Shown in pieces: positions 15,142 to 16,782 of a DNA stretch of 16,782 nt. The position numbers were made by a program, and so were the translations under genes. Positions within the stretch are counted from its first letter, which is position 1; the number at the start of each line of letters is the position of its first letter. Below the pieces are notes generated by a model, which worked only from the letters and a program-made list of their open reading frames with translations, was not told where the DNA came from and searched no databases. The stretch comes from Rickettsiales bacterium (GTDB lineage Bacteria > Pseudomonadota > Alphaproteobacteria > Rickettsiales > UBA1997): positions 1-16,782 of the forward strand of contig JAIRWJ010000073.1 of the NCBI GenBank assembly GCA_031269065.1, given 5' to 3'.

Positions 15142-16782
15142 CTAGCTTTTTATTCTGAAATTGAAGGTTATGGATGTATCGTTTTTATCAAAAAAGTTTT
15201 CAAAATTTCGTCTACCTATACCAAGCTTCGTCAGATAGCAATCATCTTCATATATAAGGCTTACTCTGAAGCTGGTAATTCTGTGAAGCCCCAGATTACC
15301 AGTCATTTCAATGTGATAGCTGATATCTTTGGTTATTCTGTGGTTCAGAAGGGCGTTTAGTTGTCTCTGTTCTATATTCTTTGCGCTAGCTCTGCTGGCC
15401 CAGTGGCTATAGGAGATACCGAAGGACACTTTTCTGAAAGCGGCACCTACAAATAGATTATCTCTGTCAATTCTGAAATCCTGGCTATTAAGATAGTTAA
15501 CATAGCTTAAGAAAATGTTATCATATCTATAGCCGAATGTTATCAGAATATGGGAAAAATTTCTTTCGAAAAAGTCTATTCTGTGTCTATTATCGATGAA
15601 ATTTCTGTATCCCTGGCCCAGATCAAAGGTAAAGTTGCCAAAGTTTGTGCTGGAGCTGATCCGAATGCCATAGTTGACTCTGTCGCCAGTTTCTACCATG
15701 TCATGGCCACTATACCGGTTGCCTGAAAAAAGGTTATTGGCGGTCAGTTCGGAGTCTTTGCTGTCTATGTCAACGGTGTTCAGATGTTTTTTCTGGCTTC
15801 CGAAGTACTGCAGAATAGGATTTACGGTCGTTCTATTGAAGATGAAAAATGGATAGGATAGCCCAAATGACAATTCTGGGTAGAGTCTGGTTATGTTGTC
15901 CCTTACCCCGTCCCCGTCGGTCCTATAGTAAAAATCTGAGTACAGTGCCAAATTGGCAGTTCCTCGAAAGCTGCCATAGAGACCCTCACTTTTCAGATTA
16001 AAAACCAAATTGGTTTTGCCATATTTTCTGTCTTTGTCCCGGAAGGAATTTAGCGCATCAGCCAGGTTGGCCTTCATATCGAATTTTATATTCCCCCTGT
16101 TTAACAGGTGGCCACTGCTATGGTAACATTCGACTGCCACCAGAAGGCGAGGAGTTTCGGCAACTCCCGTATTGTTTCTTTCTCTAATTTGTTGAAATGT
16201 GAGAACATCTAGCTTTAGATGACTCTTTTCATAAAATTTTAGGATGTAAGCACTGGACTGCAGAGTTTCTCTGGAATCGCCAAAATAGTCTCTGAGTACA
16301 TAAGGATCACTGGCCTGAGTTATATCTCCTAGCAGGTATGTGCTATTTCCAAGGAAGGCTATCAAATTCAATTTGTGTACCATTCTGCCTTCCCTATGGA
16401 CACCTTCGTCCTTTTCGCCGACATTAGCGGTATTTTTTATGTCTTTTGATTGTCCATTGTCGTAGATATGGCTACTTCGCAAATTCAACTGCAATCTCTC
16501 ATTTTTCAAAAACCTAACGGTTGAGTTTAGGAAAAAATTACCTCTCTGGTACAGAAAGGGTTCGAGAATAATGTCCAGATTATCAAAAAAATAGAACTTA
16601 AATGGTATAGAAAAGCCATAGCCATAGTAGCTCTTCTTGCTCAGCCGAGGGGGCGATGGGCCAGATACTCTTATATCCAGTTCCCGACTTGTGGATAGGT
16701 AGGGTAGGTAAAAGAATGGTATTCCGAAGAACTTCAAGAATACATTGTTTAGATATATTCTTTTTTTATTCTTATCCACATG
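15142..16782 (-). CDS. lptD: LptD, outer-membrane LPS-assembly beta-barrel (C-terminal part; 5' end outside window)
   Basis: LptD with LptE inserts lipopolysaccharide into the outer leaflet of the outer membrane. The frame stays open to the window edge, so ~546 residues of the C-terminal barrel are seen and the N-terminal OstA domain is off-window; the GTG at 16779 is not a real start. Support: the domain-junction block with KRIYLNNVFLKFFGIPFFYLP followed by YL, which matches LptD's NVYLRVFGVPVFYxPY; the long run of alternating-residue beta strands rich in Tyr and Phe; and the late (I/Y)-x-DDC...LGIGRR block close to the C-terminus, where LptD proteins have YxDECxxxxxSxxR; ending in a barrel-closing strand ITFNFRIKS. 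It lies upstream of ftsA on the same strand, an unusual neighbour. Confidence 0.87.
   Translation of the reverse strand, partial: HVDKNKKRIYLNNVFLKFFGIPFFYLPYLSTSRELDIRVSGPSPPRLSKKSYYGYGFSIPFKFYFFDNLDIILEPFLYQRGNFFLNSTVRFLKNERLQLNLRSSHIYDNGQSKDIKNTANVGEKDEGVHREGRMVHKLNLIAFLGNSTYLLGDITQASDPYVLRDYFGDSRETLQSSAYILKFYEKSHLKLDVLTFQQIRERNNTGVAETPRLLVAVECYHSSGHLLNRGNIKFDMKANLADALNSFRDKDRKYGKTNLVFNLKSEGLYGSFRGTANLALYSDFYYRTDGDGVRDNITRLYPELSFGLSYPFFIFNRTTVNPILQYFGSQKKHLNTVDIDSKDSELTANNLFSGNRYSGHDMVETGDRVNYGIRISSSTNFGNFTFDLGQGYRNFIDNRHRIDFFERNFSHILITFGYRYDNIFLSYVNYLNSQDFRIDRDNLFVGAAFRKVSFGISYSHWASRASAKNIEQRQLNALLNHRITKDISYHIEMTGNLGLHRITSFRVSLIYEDDCYLTKLGIGRRNFENFFDKNDTSITFNFRIKS

Overview
The window looks like a chromosomal segment of a Gram-negative alphaproteobacterium. 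It carries an outer-membrane LPS-assembly protein (LptD), FtsA/FtsZ, an L31 of the HPAW type and an AspRS with alphaproteobacterial sequence style. Moderate-to-low GC, many short intergenic oddities, palindromic repeats and an unusual gene order suggest a reduced, possibly host-associated lineage (Rickettsiales or Holosporales grade). That placement is inference from sequence style, not a database result.

Layout: the 3' part of folD (+) enters from the left and converges on glmM (-). The next stretch, about 2160-5231, is accessory-looking. Two same-orientation copies of a ~150 bp element with terminal inverted repeats (2417-2570 and 5078-5231) bracket a more AT-rich cassette encoding one large secreted-looking orphan protein (674 aa) and up to two small ORFs. 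aspS (-) follows, and its stop codon lies inside the terminal repeat of the second element. aspS and rpmE (+) are divergent. After rpmE comes a membrane-anchored TPR protein (+), convergent with priA. The right half is a minus-strand row lptD (5' end beyond the window) - ftsA - ftsZ - priA; ftsA has a strong sigma70-type promoter.

The most notable find is in the leader of aspS on the minus strand (about 7181-7019). It has the signature of a T-box riboswitch: a box AGGGUGGCACCACGG, a perfect 7-bp Stem III in front of it, a CGUCCCU partner strand that builds a textbook antiterminator, a competing short hairpin followed by U5, and a compact Stem I presenting GAC (an Asp codon) followed by A. A promoter sits at the right distance upstream. 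T-boxes are typical of Firmicutes and Actinobacteria; one controlling aspS in an alphaproteobacterium, with this minimal architecture, would be unexpected.

Functionally the window combines one-carbon metabolism (folD), peptidoglycan precursor supply (glmM), translation (aspS, rpmE), cell division (ftsA, ftsZ), replication restart (priA) and outer-membrane biogenesis (lptD), plus two uncharacterised proteins (the secreted orphan and the TPR protein).
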